Shown here in pieces: positions 31,996-43,629 of a stretch of 64,000 bases of DNA. This stretch comes from Chalara sp. BL73 (taxonomy: Eukaryota > Ascomycota > Leotiomycetes > Helotiales): contig CAKJVC010000210.1 in assembly GCA_918026815.1 (NCBI GenBank), positions 242,425 through 306,424 of the forward strand. The letters run 5' to 3'. The notes beneath the pieces were generated by a model. That model saw only the letters and a list, made by a program, of their open reading frames with translations. It searched no databases and had not been told where the DNA came from. Position 1 is the stretch's first letter. Every line of letters begins with the position of its first letter. Position numbers and translations under genes: made by a program.

Positions 31996-32836
31996 TCTCT
32001 CTGAGTGCCCCAAAAGATCACATACAATCAAGTGGCTCTGAAACGATGAGGCATAGGAAACTACTGACTCGTTAACTTATAGGCTCGATATGTTAAGGAG
32101 GCGACAAGATATGGCCTCAAGTGAGCAAAGGCCGGGCAGCTAGCGAGCTAGGCTATAGTCGATGGCTTAGCCAGCCGCTCCTGCAGAAAAAAAAAAAAAA
32201 AGGAGACTTGAGTTTTAGAAGCAATTCCATTGTCACCAATGGATTTCAAAGTATACTTCGCGAGGTTCTCTCCTGAGTGGCCCCTTTCTATAACCTGTAC
32301 ACTAAGTACTGATTCTTCGAAGAGGTTATCCTCACTTATATTGTGAGCGATTAGTCCAAGAATTGGCAGGTTATTGGGAGAAGACCAGAGATCTAGGGCT
32401 AGGTGGATAACAGTACGTGAGTTATAAAGTTGTGGTTTTTCTTGCTCTAAATCGAATTGCCATAATAGCCAGGTATCAATATTTTATTAAGAAAATAGAG
32501 AAGATGTCGGAAACCAGGACAGTCCACTAGACGTAGTGGAAAGTAACAAAAAGAAACCAGAAGCCAAGAACGCGAGAACCCTTCCTCGGATTGGATTAGA
32601 AAGAAAAATGGCCCAAAAACAAGTGTCAAATCCAATTCCCAGTTGAAGCTAAGTACGCACACGTATTTAATTGCCTAACTTTTGCCACGCTGGGACACAA
32701 GACATCTCTGACTGCGTCTCCTTCATTATCTTCGAAAGACCAATGTTTGTTACCAATAGTTCTCAATTAAGGCTAGATAACCACTCTTGCCTTAAGCTTA
32801 TATGTCATTTACAAATTGTGATGAATTCGTGAATAA
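31996..32836. other. Intergenic region, no gene recognised
   Basis: It contains a run of 15 A near 32,187, and no coding frame of interest. It separates the 3' ends of the coiled-coil gene and of the PD-(D/E)XK gene. Confidence 0.5.
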
Positions 32837-34352
32837 TTATAAAATGGTCTTTCGCGGCCTACCACGGCCACGTTTGACACTTTGGACGGTAGTTAGCGTC
32901 CCAGGCTTTCTTTTCCGAGGGCGTCCACGGCCCCTCGGGCCCTTGATAATGAATGAGGCTGCATCAACAGGAGCACATTCTTCTAAAGATTGCCATCCTT
33001 GTGACTCAAACTTCTTGGACAGGAAAATCTTCAACTGATGCCAGCCTGGGGCAAACATAGGCTGCAATGGAGCGATGATGGCCTCAATCACCTCGGCATC
33101 TGTCAACTCCCTTTTACAGGTAGGATCAAATTCCCTGGCGCGTGCTGACTGCTTCTCAGCTAACTCATACAACGTCTTTTCTCGGCGATCAAACCAGGCT
33201 TCCAGATGTTTAATCACAAAGTCATGATGATGTGTGACCGCCCAATCTTGAATCTGGTCTACAATGGCGATCAATTCGGCTGCCCCAGACTCTTTGCATA
33301 CATCGCCCTCCCAGATTGTTTCCATATGCTACAGGTTCGGTTAGAAAGGTTTCTCGGGGGAAACAACCACAGGTACTCACGCATAATCCTTGCTTGTGGT
33401 ACGCAATATATACTTTCCATTCCGATGCTGATGATGTGAAACAGAATATCTGCGACTTTGAACTATCTGGAAACTGGTACTGCTGAACATTCCCTGGTAC
33501 CCGGGCGAGATCGTCCAGCATGGCAAGGTACGTCTGAGCGGCCTCGATCGCCTGGTCTTCTGCTTGTTCAAAGAGCTCAGAATCTTTCTTGGCTTCATAG
33601 ACTGCCCATGGAAAGATGAGGTCTGCGCGACCCCATTTGCCGTCAACAACTAAGCCGCATGGTCCCCAATCTGCTTGGAGGTGAAGTCGTTCTTTTGATA
33701 GACAGGGATGAAGAGAAAGGGCTTTAGTGAGATGTTCTCCCCCGCTGTTGTCGAGAAATTCCGCTGAGAGCTTATCTAGCATAGTGCGAAGCCCCATAGT
33801 TGCATCAGGAGTCCGCATTTGAATGGACAATATTGAGCCATCTTGTTTTTTGTACTGATATGGTCGCTTGTCACTAGGTTCAAGGTCAGTAATAATGTAG
33901 TGAACTTGATAGTTCATTCCAATACCCACATCCTCAATTTCAAGTCCGCTCTGATTTCTCCAAAGACGTCATTCCTCACATCAGCTTCCCACGAAGATTC
34001 AGAAACTTCTTCCATCCTATTCTGCGTCGAGTGGAAAGATAAGGTGCTAGCTCGACGTTCGATCGAAAGCCGTTTATCTTCGCCCAGGTGTAGAAGGTAT
34101 TCGGCTATTTTGAGCTCGGGGAAGAAACAGCAGATCTTTCTAGTTTGGAATTTGCCACTCCGGACTTTGGGATTGTCTCTTGGCTTTCGATGCAGCTCCA
34201 GAGGCTCGGGTATTAGTGGCATTGTTCTCATCCGTCCAAGCCTAATAGGTAGTAAGATTCTAAGCATAGGAGACTAAACGCATATATGAAGATCGGGGTA
34301 GTCTAACTTACGGATTCTGGGTATCAATAGATGGGGAGGGAGCTGCAGCCAT
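32837..34352 (-). CDS. PD-(D/E)XK nuclease-like protein with two AT-hooks; one uncertain junction
   Basis: Minus-strand exons: 34352-34312 (M-A-A-A-P-S-P), then from 34241 after a GTAAGT..TTAG intron, and 33328-32837 after a GTGAGT..TGTAG intron whose exon ends at 33381; these junctions are phase-consistent. Core: A-D-L-I-F-P-W-A-V-Y-E-A-K-K-D, matching the D-x(n)-E-x-K heart of the fold, with T-Y-L-A-M-L-D-D-L-A-R and S-Q-I-F-C-F-T-S in the arrangement of a fungal PD-(D/E)XK-like family. The tail has two AT-hooks (R-G-R-G-R-P-R-K and R-G-R-G-R-P-R-K), predicted to bind AT-rich DNA in the minor groove. Between exon 2 and the core the reading frame shifts near 33,930-33,980. Either a 47-nt intron (GTGAGG..TTGAG, weak acceptor) bridges it or there is a one-base frameshift. 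If the latter, the gene is broken. Confidence 0.7.
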
Positions 34353-35469
34353 CGAGAAAAGAGTTGTTTAATTTTGGATTTCGAGGCACTGCAGCAGCGA
34401 CGTTCGACGCAAGCGGAAGTAAAATCTGTACTCGGCGGACAGAGTAGCATTTAATAGCAAACTTCATAGTATTAAAGCAGTCTGTGGGAGATTAGGCAAC
34501 TTTGTGGCCTTTATCATCTAAGATGTGAACTACTGGCACGTGACATACTCCATACAGTAGGCAGTTATCTTGTGGCGCAGTTCAAATTATGCAAATATGT
34601 TTTCTAATAACCAACCATACTGCAAAGAACCGAAAAACTTGTTGGATTTATAGATGGTTTAGGTTCTGGTTGGCTGCAGGGCGAGAGATTGTCCTTGCAT
34701 AGCTTGCTACCTGAAACAAATATCATAGCGCAACCTCCACAGCCACATCCGTCAACCGCTCAAACTACGATTTCGCTACAATAACGCTATAAAGTCGAGA
34801 AAGTAAATCGATTTTCGTGATCAGAGACCTTACTATGGTAATTCTGGTAGTCTGTCGATTCGCTGCCCAGGGCATATTGCAAGCCACAGAAGCATTGCTG
34901 TAGTTGGTTAAGTCACTGATTCCTCTCGCCTCTTGGATTAATGAGCTCGATGTAATTGTCGTATCCAGAACTTGCCATTCATCTCGTGGGCCTATGAGGT
35001 TCCACTCGCGATCGTAAAACATTAAGCAATAGGGCACAAGTAGCTCCGCGAGTCTCGACATACGGAAACGTATGTTGAAACCTAGGCAGCGACTTCGATT
35101 TAGTTACCAGAGTTGGTACCAACCTCTTGATTACACCTTTGGCCCCTATATACGTGATGGAATGGAACGAATCATCATCGCAAATTGCTCTGCTAGCATA
35201 TTCTTATTTTATAAGGGTTGCTTTCATTAACAACATGACTCTAGACTGAGCCTTGTGTTATTGGCTTTGGATATGCAAGTTTACCATTGTGCCCAGTGCT
35301 GGGATCCCTGGTGGTTGGCCGGCTACATATATACACGGCCAGTTCTAGGTCGGCTATTGTCGCTAGAACCATGCTCTGCTTTGTCGAATCTCTTGCATAC
35401 CGTGACATGCTTGGTCAACTTCGCATGCAACCCTCAAAACATTCTTTGCCACATCTCCTTATGGGAGAG
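34353..35469. other. Intergenic region with one weak candidate frame
   Basis: The minus-strand frame 35061-34765 (98 codons, M-S-R-L-A-E-L-L-V-P-Y) has a protein-like composition, and a GTAAGG donor lies inside it after T-R-I-T-I. No family is recognised and no partner exon is visible, so I do not call it a gene. The rest is featureless. Confidence 0.4.
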
Positions 35470-36655
35470 TTACAGGTACTCGGCAACCAGAACCTTCTTC
35501 GGCTGATAAGGCTCCTCGAGATATCTCTCCTCCTCGTCACTCAACACCTTACCTCTCGCCGTAATGGCTTGATCCAATCTCTCGACACTGCTGAACCCGA
35601 TGATAGGGCTTGTGACTCGCTTATTGATCCACGCAAGGGCGACATGTGCCATTGGCCAATCGTGCTTCTCTGCAATCTGAATGGCCTGCGTAATGATGGC
35701 CAAGTCTGCCTCTCCTATCCCGGTCGAGGACCTGTCTTTCTCGGCCTTACTCCTGATTGTCGAGCCGAAATCTGACGGTGGCCGAGCCAAGTGCCCACGG
35801 CAAAGAGGGGCCCACGGAATCAAACCGACTCCTGTGTCATTGCAGAATCGATTCATCTCCCTTTCCTCTTCACGATATAGTAAGTTGTACTGGTTTTGCA
35901 TGCTAATAAACTTGGTCCAGCCGTTGCGTTCGGCGCAGAACTGCATGCGCGCGAATTGCGTTGCCCACATGCTGCTTGCACCAATGTAACGGACCTTCCC
36001 TGATTGGACAAGATCATTCAGCGCCTTCATTGTTTCCTCAATCGGAGTAGTCGAGTCAAATCTATGGATTTGTAAAAGGTCGATATAAGTCGTGTCCAGC
36101 CGTTTAAGAGAAGCCTCGACTTGGTTGAAAATTGCCGCACGGGACAACCCAAACTGGTTCTGATAGTCCTTGGACTTTTCATATGGTTCTCTCAAGATCC
36201 AGTGCAATGCCTCTATGTATATTATTAGCTAATTCGTTGCCGGGGAGTTTAAAGTTAATACCAAGGTCTTCAGAAACACCCCAGAAGCATTTTGTCATTA
36301 TGACAACCTTTTCGCGTGGGATGGAGTATTTCTTGAGGGCTTTGCCAACGATTCTCTCAGAGGCTCCATTACAGTAAGCGTTGGCTGTGTCCCAGGTATT
36401 CAGGCCACGGTCATAGGCGGCTTTGAGCAGTGGAAGGGCCTACATTAGGCTTTAACAAGGTTGATATAACAAGCCTGATTTGAGAGCGCTTGCCTCTTCC
36501 TCACCAGTTGTCCATGACATGCACTTGGGATCACCAAAACTCATACATCCAAAGATAGGTACTGAAACTCTCAATCCACTATTGCCGAGCGTTCGGTACT
36601 CGCACTTAGAATTCTCTACAGACTCCTTGAGTCGTGCTGGGAGTTCTGATGGCAT
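35470..36655 (-). CDS. Aldo-keto reductase, with a GC-AG intron
   Basis: Three exons (36655-36494, 36439-36262, 36212-35470) give 360 residues. The AKR catalytic tetrad is visible: Asp and Tyr in [10 protein letters not shown], Lys in [10 protein letters not shown], and His in D-L-L-Q-I-H-R-F-D. The NADPH-side sequence near I-I-G-F-S-S-V-E-R is also typical. AKRs reduce carbonyls with NADPH; this one is closest to the voltage-gated-channel-beta/alcohol-dehydrogenase-like group common in fungi. Intron 1 begins GCAAGC after GAG and ends TGTAG, i.e. a GC-AG intron; only this choice gives the expected E-E-A-L-P-L-L-K run. Intron 2 is a normal GTATTA..CATAG. Length is that of the family. Confidence 0.9.
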
Positions 36656-38727
36656 CTTGGCTTCGGCCTACGTAGATTTTCCGATTTTATTGTACAATTG
36701 TAGAGGCAATAGGTAAGCAATGATGTGAGGCAGAGCGGACCTGTCCGCAAGATAGTAGATACGAGGGATAAATTGAAAAGCCAGACAAGTATTTATAACT
36801 TCTCGTACGTCGACAGTGCTAGTGTGAGACAGGGTTAATGCAGTGGGTCCCTGACGAGCATACACTAAGTAAACTACTGCACCCTGCTTACGGGCCAGTG
36901 GGCCCCAACTACCGCACACGGTTCTTCCATGGGTATATGCTGCATAGGGTTACATTTCAGATATCTGTACAATATAGCGTAATGCTTGAATAACCTGACT
37001 AGCACTGTATACTGTAGCAAGTTGCTGCCCATTACGGTCAAACTGGTGGTTGTTCCTTGCCATATCTAACCCCTCGCCAAAAAGGAAACTTTAATGCACT
37101 ACCCAGAGTTAAAGTGAAGAGGTAGGCGTCTACTACAAAACAAAAAAGCTTGGCCAAAGGTCCAATAGATGATGCACCGATTACCGAGGGCTAACAAACT
37201 ACCTGACCAGATTCGTCTGTTTCCTTGCTTGAAAATCAGCTCGATTGGACTATTAATTTTGCTAATTGTATAACTTTCTGATGACGGCTAGCAAGGGAAA
37301 GGGATATATGCCTCCCTTTCCCTCCTTGGGAGAGAGTAAGCCAGTTCCATACATCTACTAGGAGAACATGGTACGAATGGTTCAAGTCCAGGTTCGATTT
37401 GACAATGTCCAGTCGCCCGCAACTGAGGTCGCCATACCGAAGTTGCTAGAGATGCACGGCCATCCGATAACTGAACAGGCGTGGCAAACTCAAAGGAGAT
37501 GAGGAGATTGCAGAATAGGTTACATCAGAAGGCGTATCGTCAGTTTTTCCTTTTCGATCACGCTGAGCAGAACGAGCTCACGAACGGGTACGCAGAGAAT
37601 AGGATGCACCTTGGGCAACCGCTTTTACCAGTTCCGGGACGATTCGGAGAAGAATAAGCCATAGCCACTCAGCAGGCAGTTATGGACCAGATCTTGGTAG
37701 GGAGTGCGAGGGAGCCGAAATCCGCGCCTTCGCCAGAAGCGCCTACTTAAATCACACCCTCAAGGACCCACAGTCTTCGTGCCTGTAAATTTTGGTTCGG
37801 CTGAATGTCCTAACCACGGTCTCGACAAACACCTATTAATCACGGGAGTTCAGCTTCTTTTTACCGTTATCGAAGTCTATAGCCACGGTGCTGGTTCCCT
37901 TCACAACAAAGATTCGATACAGAGTACGCCAGGATGGGTATAGATGAACCAACAGATAGAACCTAATTCTACATCAATGTGACTGAGCATGAAGATATTG
38001 CGCTTTGCCTTTGGATATCCTACTCAAGGACAGATGTGTTGCGAGAGCCGAGTCAACCTATTGGGGAAAGTGGAGAAATGAGGTTGTCACATGGTCAGTA
38101 TCCTGTATCTACTTCACGAAGTCCGTCTAGAAGCGACAGAATTATTGAATGTGTCATACGTATATCTGGGAGATTTTTCTCTAGAAGGCAGACAACATAT
38201 ATATGAAAGTAAAGTTGGTATTCGAATGTTTTAGCGCTGTAAGACATGGGATGGTTCATCACATGTTTGAGTTGACAGGACAAAGACAAGATGAATGGGA
38301 TAGAATGTTTCGCGTGAGGCCAAAACCTATGGTAACATGCTATCAGCGGAGATTTTCTCGCGCACAAATAGCTTATTGGCCGAAGAAGATGTAAGGATTC
38401 TGGGTTCTGACGAACAGTATCATGGAAAATCATCGGATACATGAGATATGTAGAGAAGGTAAGAAAGCCATAAAGTCTTGATAGCCAGTGATCGTCTCAG
38501 ATTCCTAAATCACCCTATGACCTAATTCTTATTTTCTGGAGAGAACACACGCTATATAAGTGATATTCTGATCCTTGCTTCACGCTCTCAGAACAAATTT
38601 CGGAAAGCTCAGGTCCCTAGAAGCGCCTGTCGGCAAATGTGCATTCTCACCTTGTGGCTATCTCACACGTCCGAGCGGCTTTCTTATCCGTGAAGGCAAG
38701 CATACTGAAAACATTACCAGGGGCGCG
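36656..38727. other. Intergenic region holding a bZIP gene relic
   Basis: No intact gene. A fragment of a bZIP-type basic region is at 37,481-37,657. The frames on both sides (37704-37943, 37979-38206, 38095-38442) have no recognisable content; the DNA around 37,660-37,970 may be further decay of the same old gene. Confidence 0.5.
37481..37657 (+). pseudogene. Relic of a bZIP transcription factor gene
   Basis: The frame reads V-A-N-S-K-E-M-R-R-L-Q-N-R-L-H-Q-K-A-Y-R-Q. It contains the bZIP hallmark N-x7-R and resembles the R-R-x-L-Q-N-R-x-N-Q-R-A-Y-R basic region of the fungal DUF3425/bZIP group. It has no start codon, a TGA shortly upstream, no leucine heptads after it and a stop at 37,655. 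The rest of the gene is not found. Confidence 0.55.
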
Positions 38728-39955
38728 CTACGCAGCCGGCCTAACCAGCCAGGGCATTGTTGGATGCTGTACAATAAAGGAATCAGGGACTACCCCGACT
38801 GATGCTTTCAAAACATCATACGCAATATTGCCGTTCATCTTGCAAAGGTCATTGAACTCTCTGCGGTCAAGAAGTTCCTTGGCATGTTTTCCAGCAATTA
38901 CAATGGCCACGTCCTTCAGCATCCTGTCCGACTCGACGGTCTCTTCGTAAACTAACTGGAGACTTGCGGAAAACCCTGGGGTATTCCACTCCTTTGAGGC
39001 AATAGCCTCATATTTTATCTTGGCTAGTGTTTTGAGCGCCGAGAGATCGTATTTGTCGGCAATGATATACATCCTATAGCATCCAATTCATTAGTCGGAG
39101 ATGCCTTTGCAGGAATGGATAGTAAAGCACAAACTAGAACCTTTGCGGCCCTTACTATCACGGGATCGCATCCCTGTATTTAACACGTCATTTTCTCTCT
39201 CTCTCTTATCAATTCAATCAATTCCAATACAACCACATCAACTCTTTTTACATGATCTTGTTCTCTAACACTTACTGTGTATGAAAAATAATTTCACTTC
39301 CGGCCGTGTCGCTCTTGACTTCGGACGATGATTGTTTAGCTGGGGCTGCAACTGGAGGATGATCGGAACGAAAAATCGAATTCACCGGGGAAATTTTGGG
39401 AGTGGACCTGGATGAGGTTGACAAGGATGTTTGTATGGCCGGGTCTGCAACTGTAGGATTATCGGAACGAAGAAATGAAAATACTTGGGAATGGTGGGTA
39501 GTGGGTGTGGTTGGGGTTCCCCAGGTGAATGTCTGAGCTGGCGCTGTTGTGGATATCTCTCCCAGAGTCTTCTTGGAACTTATCCCATATTCGTAATGGT
39601 GAGTGTAAAGCCAGCGAATCATCTGGGCGACAACCTCCGGCGCATCATCATCCAAATCAATTTGGCTGGTATTAGCTTCCTATGCGAGATTGGCCTGTGG
39701 TCTATAAATCCGCCATCAGGAGGATGCACAGCAAGAATAACTTACCCTGAACGAGCCATCCATGGCCGCAGCAAAGACCTTGCTTTGCACGCAGACGATA
39801 ACCTTGTGGACGGGAAACTTTCTGCCTTTGCAGGCGATGACCATGTCAGAGTACTTGTCAGAGCCGTAAGACCTTGAAATGTGAGCATAGAAAGAGCGCA
39901 GTTGTAGATATTATTCTTACATAGCTGTGACGGAGGGGTCAATTTTAGTTGCCAT
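38728..39955 (-). CDS. BTB/POZ domain protein
   Basis: Four exons on the minus strand (39955-39921, 39872-39746, 39679-39276, 39073-38728), all phases consistent, give 303 residues. After M-A-T-K-I-D-P-S-V-T-A-M comes S-D-M-V-I-A-C-K-G-R-K-F-P-V-H-K-V-I-V, the conserved D-x(n)-F-x-V-H-K core of BTB. Then V-C-V-Q-S-K-V-F-A-A-A-M, I-D-L-D-D-D-A-P-E-V-V and M-I-R-W-L-Y-T-H-H-Y; exon 4 continues with M-Y-I-I-A-D-K-Y-D-L-S-A-L. BTB proteins dimerise and many serve as Cul3 adaptors. An ~85-residue Ser/Thr/Pro-rich insert (residues ~100-180) separates the two parts of the domain, longer than usual, and carries internal imperfect repeats (F-S-F-L-R-S-D-N-P-T-V-A-D-P-A and N-S-I-F-R-S-D-H-P-P-V-A-A-P-A). 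A broken second copy lies at 44,577-44,764, on the far side of the NLR gene. Confidence 0.9.
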
Positions 39956-40517
39956 TGCAATGTGGCTAGCGTATCGATAGTTGTCAGATGGAACGTCTAT
40001 AGGTGATATTATCACAGAATAGGTTGTAGAATAGAGCAAATAGAATTAACTATCTAGGGTGATGAAAATAGGGGTCCTGACGCCAAGACTGACTAAGCCG
40101 AATCTGGCCAATAGACTTTGGCCATTTTACAATAGTCGTCTTGGTAAACTTGGTAGAAGACAGTTGCGAAGGTTGTGTGAAGTTGGATGTTGTGTTTGAG
40201 CTTTGGTTTCGTAACTGTTTGTAGGAAAAGGGAGGGAGGAATAAGAAGATGGCGAGAGGTGCGGGGGTCAAGTTGAAGCTAAAACAAACGGCTTGGCATT
40301 TTCTGATTGGGCTCTCCAAGATAATAAGCGAAACTGCCAGAATAGGAAGTGCTAGGAGGTCTGTTCAAAAGGCTTCGGATTAAAACGGCAATAGATCCTT
40401 TAATATTACCGATTACGTCTTCAGGAGAACGTGAAATCAAACAACGAAAAGGAGAAAGGCACCATTGTCTCGAGCTTGGCGGTTTTGATAAAATTGAAGT
40501 TAATTTCGTACTGAAGG
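39956..40517. other. Upstream region of the BTB gene, duplicated near 44.8 kb
   Basis: No gene. Parts recur upstream of the broken BTB copy: GGCTAGCGTATCGATAGT here against GACTAGCGTATTGATAGT there, and GTTGTGTTTGAGC with TTGTAGGAAAAGG near 40,195 against the same strings near 44,835-44,870. This shows the duplication took the promoter along. Confidence 0.65.
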
Positions 40518-43500
40518 CTAGAAAACCCGCTTTCTCGTATTGCTTTCATCCAAAGTTAAGGAACCCTCTTCTGACAAACTCTCTTTGTCCTCAATTTCCC
40601 AATATTCGCCAGACGTAGTCACGGTTTCAACATTAAAGCGTCCGGTCGATTCGTTGAATCTTTCCGCATCCTGTCTTGAGCCAGATAGTATCACCATAGC
40701 TCGTTCATCAAGAGTTGCCCCAGCTTTCGATAGTATCTCTAACATCTCTTCGTCTCCCAACTCTGCTGCAAGAAATACTGCTGTCTTGCCGGTTCTCGTC
40801 CTTGCATCAATAAGCGGCCTCGCTTCAAGAAGAATTTTGAGGATGTCCCTATATTGATGCTTAACAGCCTCCATGATTGGCGTCCATCCAGCCTTCGTTG
40901 CGATGTCAACTGAGGCTCGGTGTTTCAGCAACAATTTTACAAGAGAATCCTGACCTCGTGAAACTACTTGGTGGAGAGCGGTCCAGCCAATATTCGTCCG
41001 TGCATTGACATCAGCACCTCTCTCAAGAAGGGCCTTCATGACTATATAGTTGCCTTGCCAGGCTGCACCTATCAGCGGAACCCAGGAACGCTGATTTCTG
41101 GTGTTTAGATTAGCGCCATTGTCGATCAAAGTATAGAGGCTGTCCATTTGTGAATTTCTAGCTGCCAGAGCTAGGGCAGTCCACCCATCATTCGTTTTAG
41201 CTTCGATATTCGCTCCATGCTCCAAAATTAACTTGACAGCTTCTGTTTCACCGGCCCAGGCTGCACAACTCAAACATGTCCAGCCATCCTTGTCATGCAT
41301 TACATCAACATCCGGATTTTTGGATAGGTATAGTTTCATGGTCTCGATCAACCCAAATGATGCCGCAATTTGAAGAGCGGGTGCAGATAGGACTCGACGC
41401 CGCTCAGAAAACCCGTAATGGAAGATCAAGCTATGCATTACGTAGCACGACTTACTCGGAAATTGTTCCAGTAGTTCTAAAATAATATGTTGCACGGCTG
41501 CCTCTGGACTCTGTCGAACATGATATCCCCAGTTTCGCGCTGCGTAGCCTAAAAGAGGATAATCATCCAATAGCTCCCCGATCCGGACCTCGTTATCCTT
41601 TGAATCGTGATCGCATTGGAAAGCGGAGAAAGAAAGGTACGTTAGACATGTTCGGCTGATATCAATGTGGGCATTTGCGAGGTGTTTGGCACCTCGACCA
41701 CTGAAATATTCCCGAGTTGTGTAATGCACCAGATGCATTTCACCGATGTCCCGATCAAAAACAACCAAACCGCAACAAAGAGATACCAATATATCTTCAT
41801 CCGTGAGGGCGTCGTGGTTGAATTCTTTTACCCCATATTCGACTGCAAGAGCGTGACGAATCTCGAGAATAAAAAGTGGGTGACGAGCATGATGGACCCA
41901 AGATAAAACGGATAAAGCAAGCCGAACATCGCCTTCGCTCTGGCCTAATACCCTTACCATAGTTTTGTCATAGGTTTCCCATAGCGTTTCAGGGAGACTG
42001 CTCAACGCTAATTTGAGATCCTTGACGTTACGTTTCTCTGACAAAAGAGCAAGATGGAGCTTTGGTAGCAAAAACCTGTGAAGTATCAGCCGCCAAATTC
42101 TTGTAAGTTTTTGATCAACGCCACCGTATAAACTTACATTCCAGTGGCATTCTGGGTGAGTTTCTGTATAATAGACTCGTGCAATGTTGGATCTTTTTTG
42201 ACCAATGAAGACAATTGAGGATCCTCTGCCATTCCTGCTTCAACATAGGTTTTGACGTCTTGCTTGTTTGCACGAATTTCAAGTCGCTCTGACTCCTTGA
42301 ATGGGCCGAGATCGGATCCTATAGAATGCCGCGAAGTTACCATGAGGTTAACATAAGGGATGAGTTCATGAAGTATGCGCAGAAACTCCGTCCTAGTTTT
42401 TTCCGCAGCTTCATCTAGAGCATCAATAATAATGAAGGTTTTGAGGTTGCGTTGCACCTCTACTAGTAGTAGCCCCGCAAGTTGTTGAATATTCGGATTC
42501 GTCCTCCCAAGTGCATGCTTGACATAAAGATCGTTGATGTTTTCAGGTACACTAGGAGACTTAGGCAAAAGCTGTTCCAAGAGACTTGCAACTAGATTTA
42601 TGGCTGACTGAGGTCGATGCTCATCGAAAGTAATATAGATGTATGCAAAGGAGCATTGATGGTACTCTGGTGAGATCTTCAGATGCTCAATAGCGATAGA
42701 TCTTGTAGCCTTAGTCTAACATACTTCTTGTTCATATAGGGATATACTTACGTGAGGACAGTTTTACCCGCACCGCCTGTTATCTGATTAGAATACATAT
42801 AGTTTATCTGGCCAGATATTTTGGAGGCTTACTAGGTCCAAAACACCATAGAGTCCCCGTCGATTTAGCAGCCCAATCTAAAAATTCTGGCGCCTCAAGG
42901 AACCACTGGCCCGTATCTTTCTTGGCTGATTCGTATATCTCATTATGCTTCGCTTCAAACCGTAGTGGTGACAACCAAGAGAGGATTTCTTCGCGCTTTT
43001 TGTCTAAACGAATCAAAGATGTAAGTATGTTAAATTATAATGATTTTTTAGATTTTTTTCAACTCCTTACAGCCGTGATCGCTAGACAGGATATTTAACT
43101 GTTTGGCGACAAGTCGTAGATCATTGTGGATGTAGGTCAGATTACTATGAATTGCTTCTGAGAGTCGTCTGTAGTTATTAGCTACAAAATTTCAAAGGTT
43201 GCTCGCACTCAATTACATATGGTCATTGTGAAGAGCAATGGCGAACAATGATTTCTGCCGTTCAACGCGAAGGAGTATGCCGCTGATTTCTTTTATCGTG
43301 AATGGCCAAATCAGCCGTTTGGTAATTCGGCCTACTCCCTTAACCGGCGCAAATTTGGCCTGAATTTCTTCCAAAGCTTTCTTATATTCTTCCAGCGGCC
43401 CTTGAGGTCTGTTTAAAGATTTCAGGGTTGCAAACCATTCACGGCTGCCACCGGTTCTCCCCACAAGGTCACTCAGAGTGTGCAAGAGACCGTGAGCGCT

Positions 43501-43629
43501 GATGACTTCATTCAAAATCTTTTGGCGGTCCTCTGTCGCGTCTTGAACATCATTGATGTACTTGATTACCATCGCACTAACCTTCAGTATAGCTATTATG
43601 CTCGCGGTTGTTCCGACTGCCTCTGCCAT
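40518..43629 (-). CDS. NLR-like NACHT-ankyrin protein
   Basis: Six exons on the minus strand (43629-43217, 43168-43071, 43003-42833, 42776-42752, 42701-42138, 42075-40518) give 942 residues. Exon 4 is just 25 nt and carries the heart of the P-loop. N-terminal ~135 residues: a helical domain of the kind that begins many fungal NLRs (A-S-I-I-A-I-L-K-V-S-A-M-V-I-K-Y), similar to HeLo-like or related death-inducing N-domains. NACHT: Walker A G226-P-S-G-A-G-K-T233, Walker B F-I-I-I-D-A-L-D-E near 325-333, and the L-M-V-T-S-R-H sensor. A winged-helix-like region follows, with C-C-G-L-V-V-F-D. From ~655 to ~885 come about seven ankyrin repeats (for example D-G-W-T-A-L-A-L-A-A-R and I-G-W-T-A-L-H-Q-V-V). 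Fungal proteins of this plan act in non-self recognition and programmed cell death. The acceptor of intron 4 was chosen (ACAAG over CTAAG) because only it keeps the frame. Confidence 0.92.

Noticed and set aside
34765..35061. 98-codon minus frame (M-S-R-L-A-E-L-L)
   Set aside because: Protein-like composition but no family, no partner exon for the internal donor, and no neighbour that supports it.
37369..37379. GGTTCAAGTCC, a match to the Pol III B box
   Set aside because: The flanking bases do not make a T stem and there is no A box or acceptor stem at the right distance.
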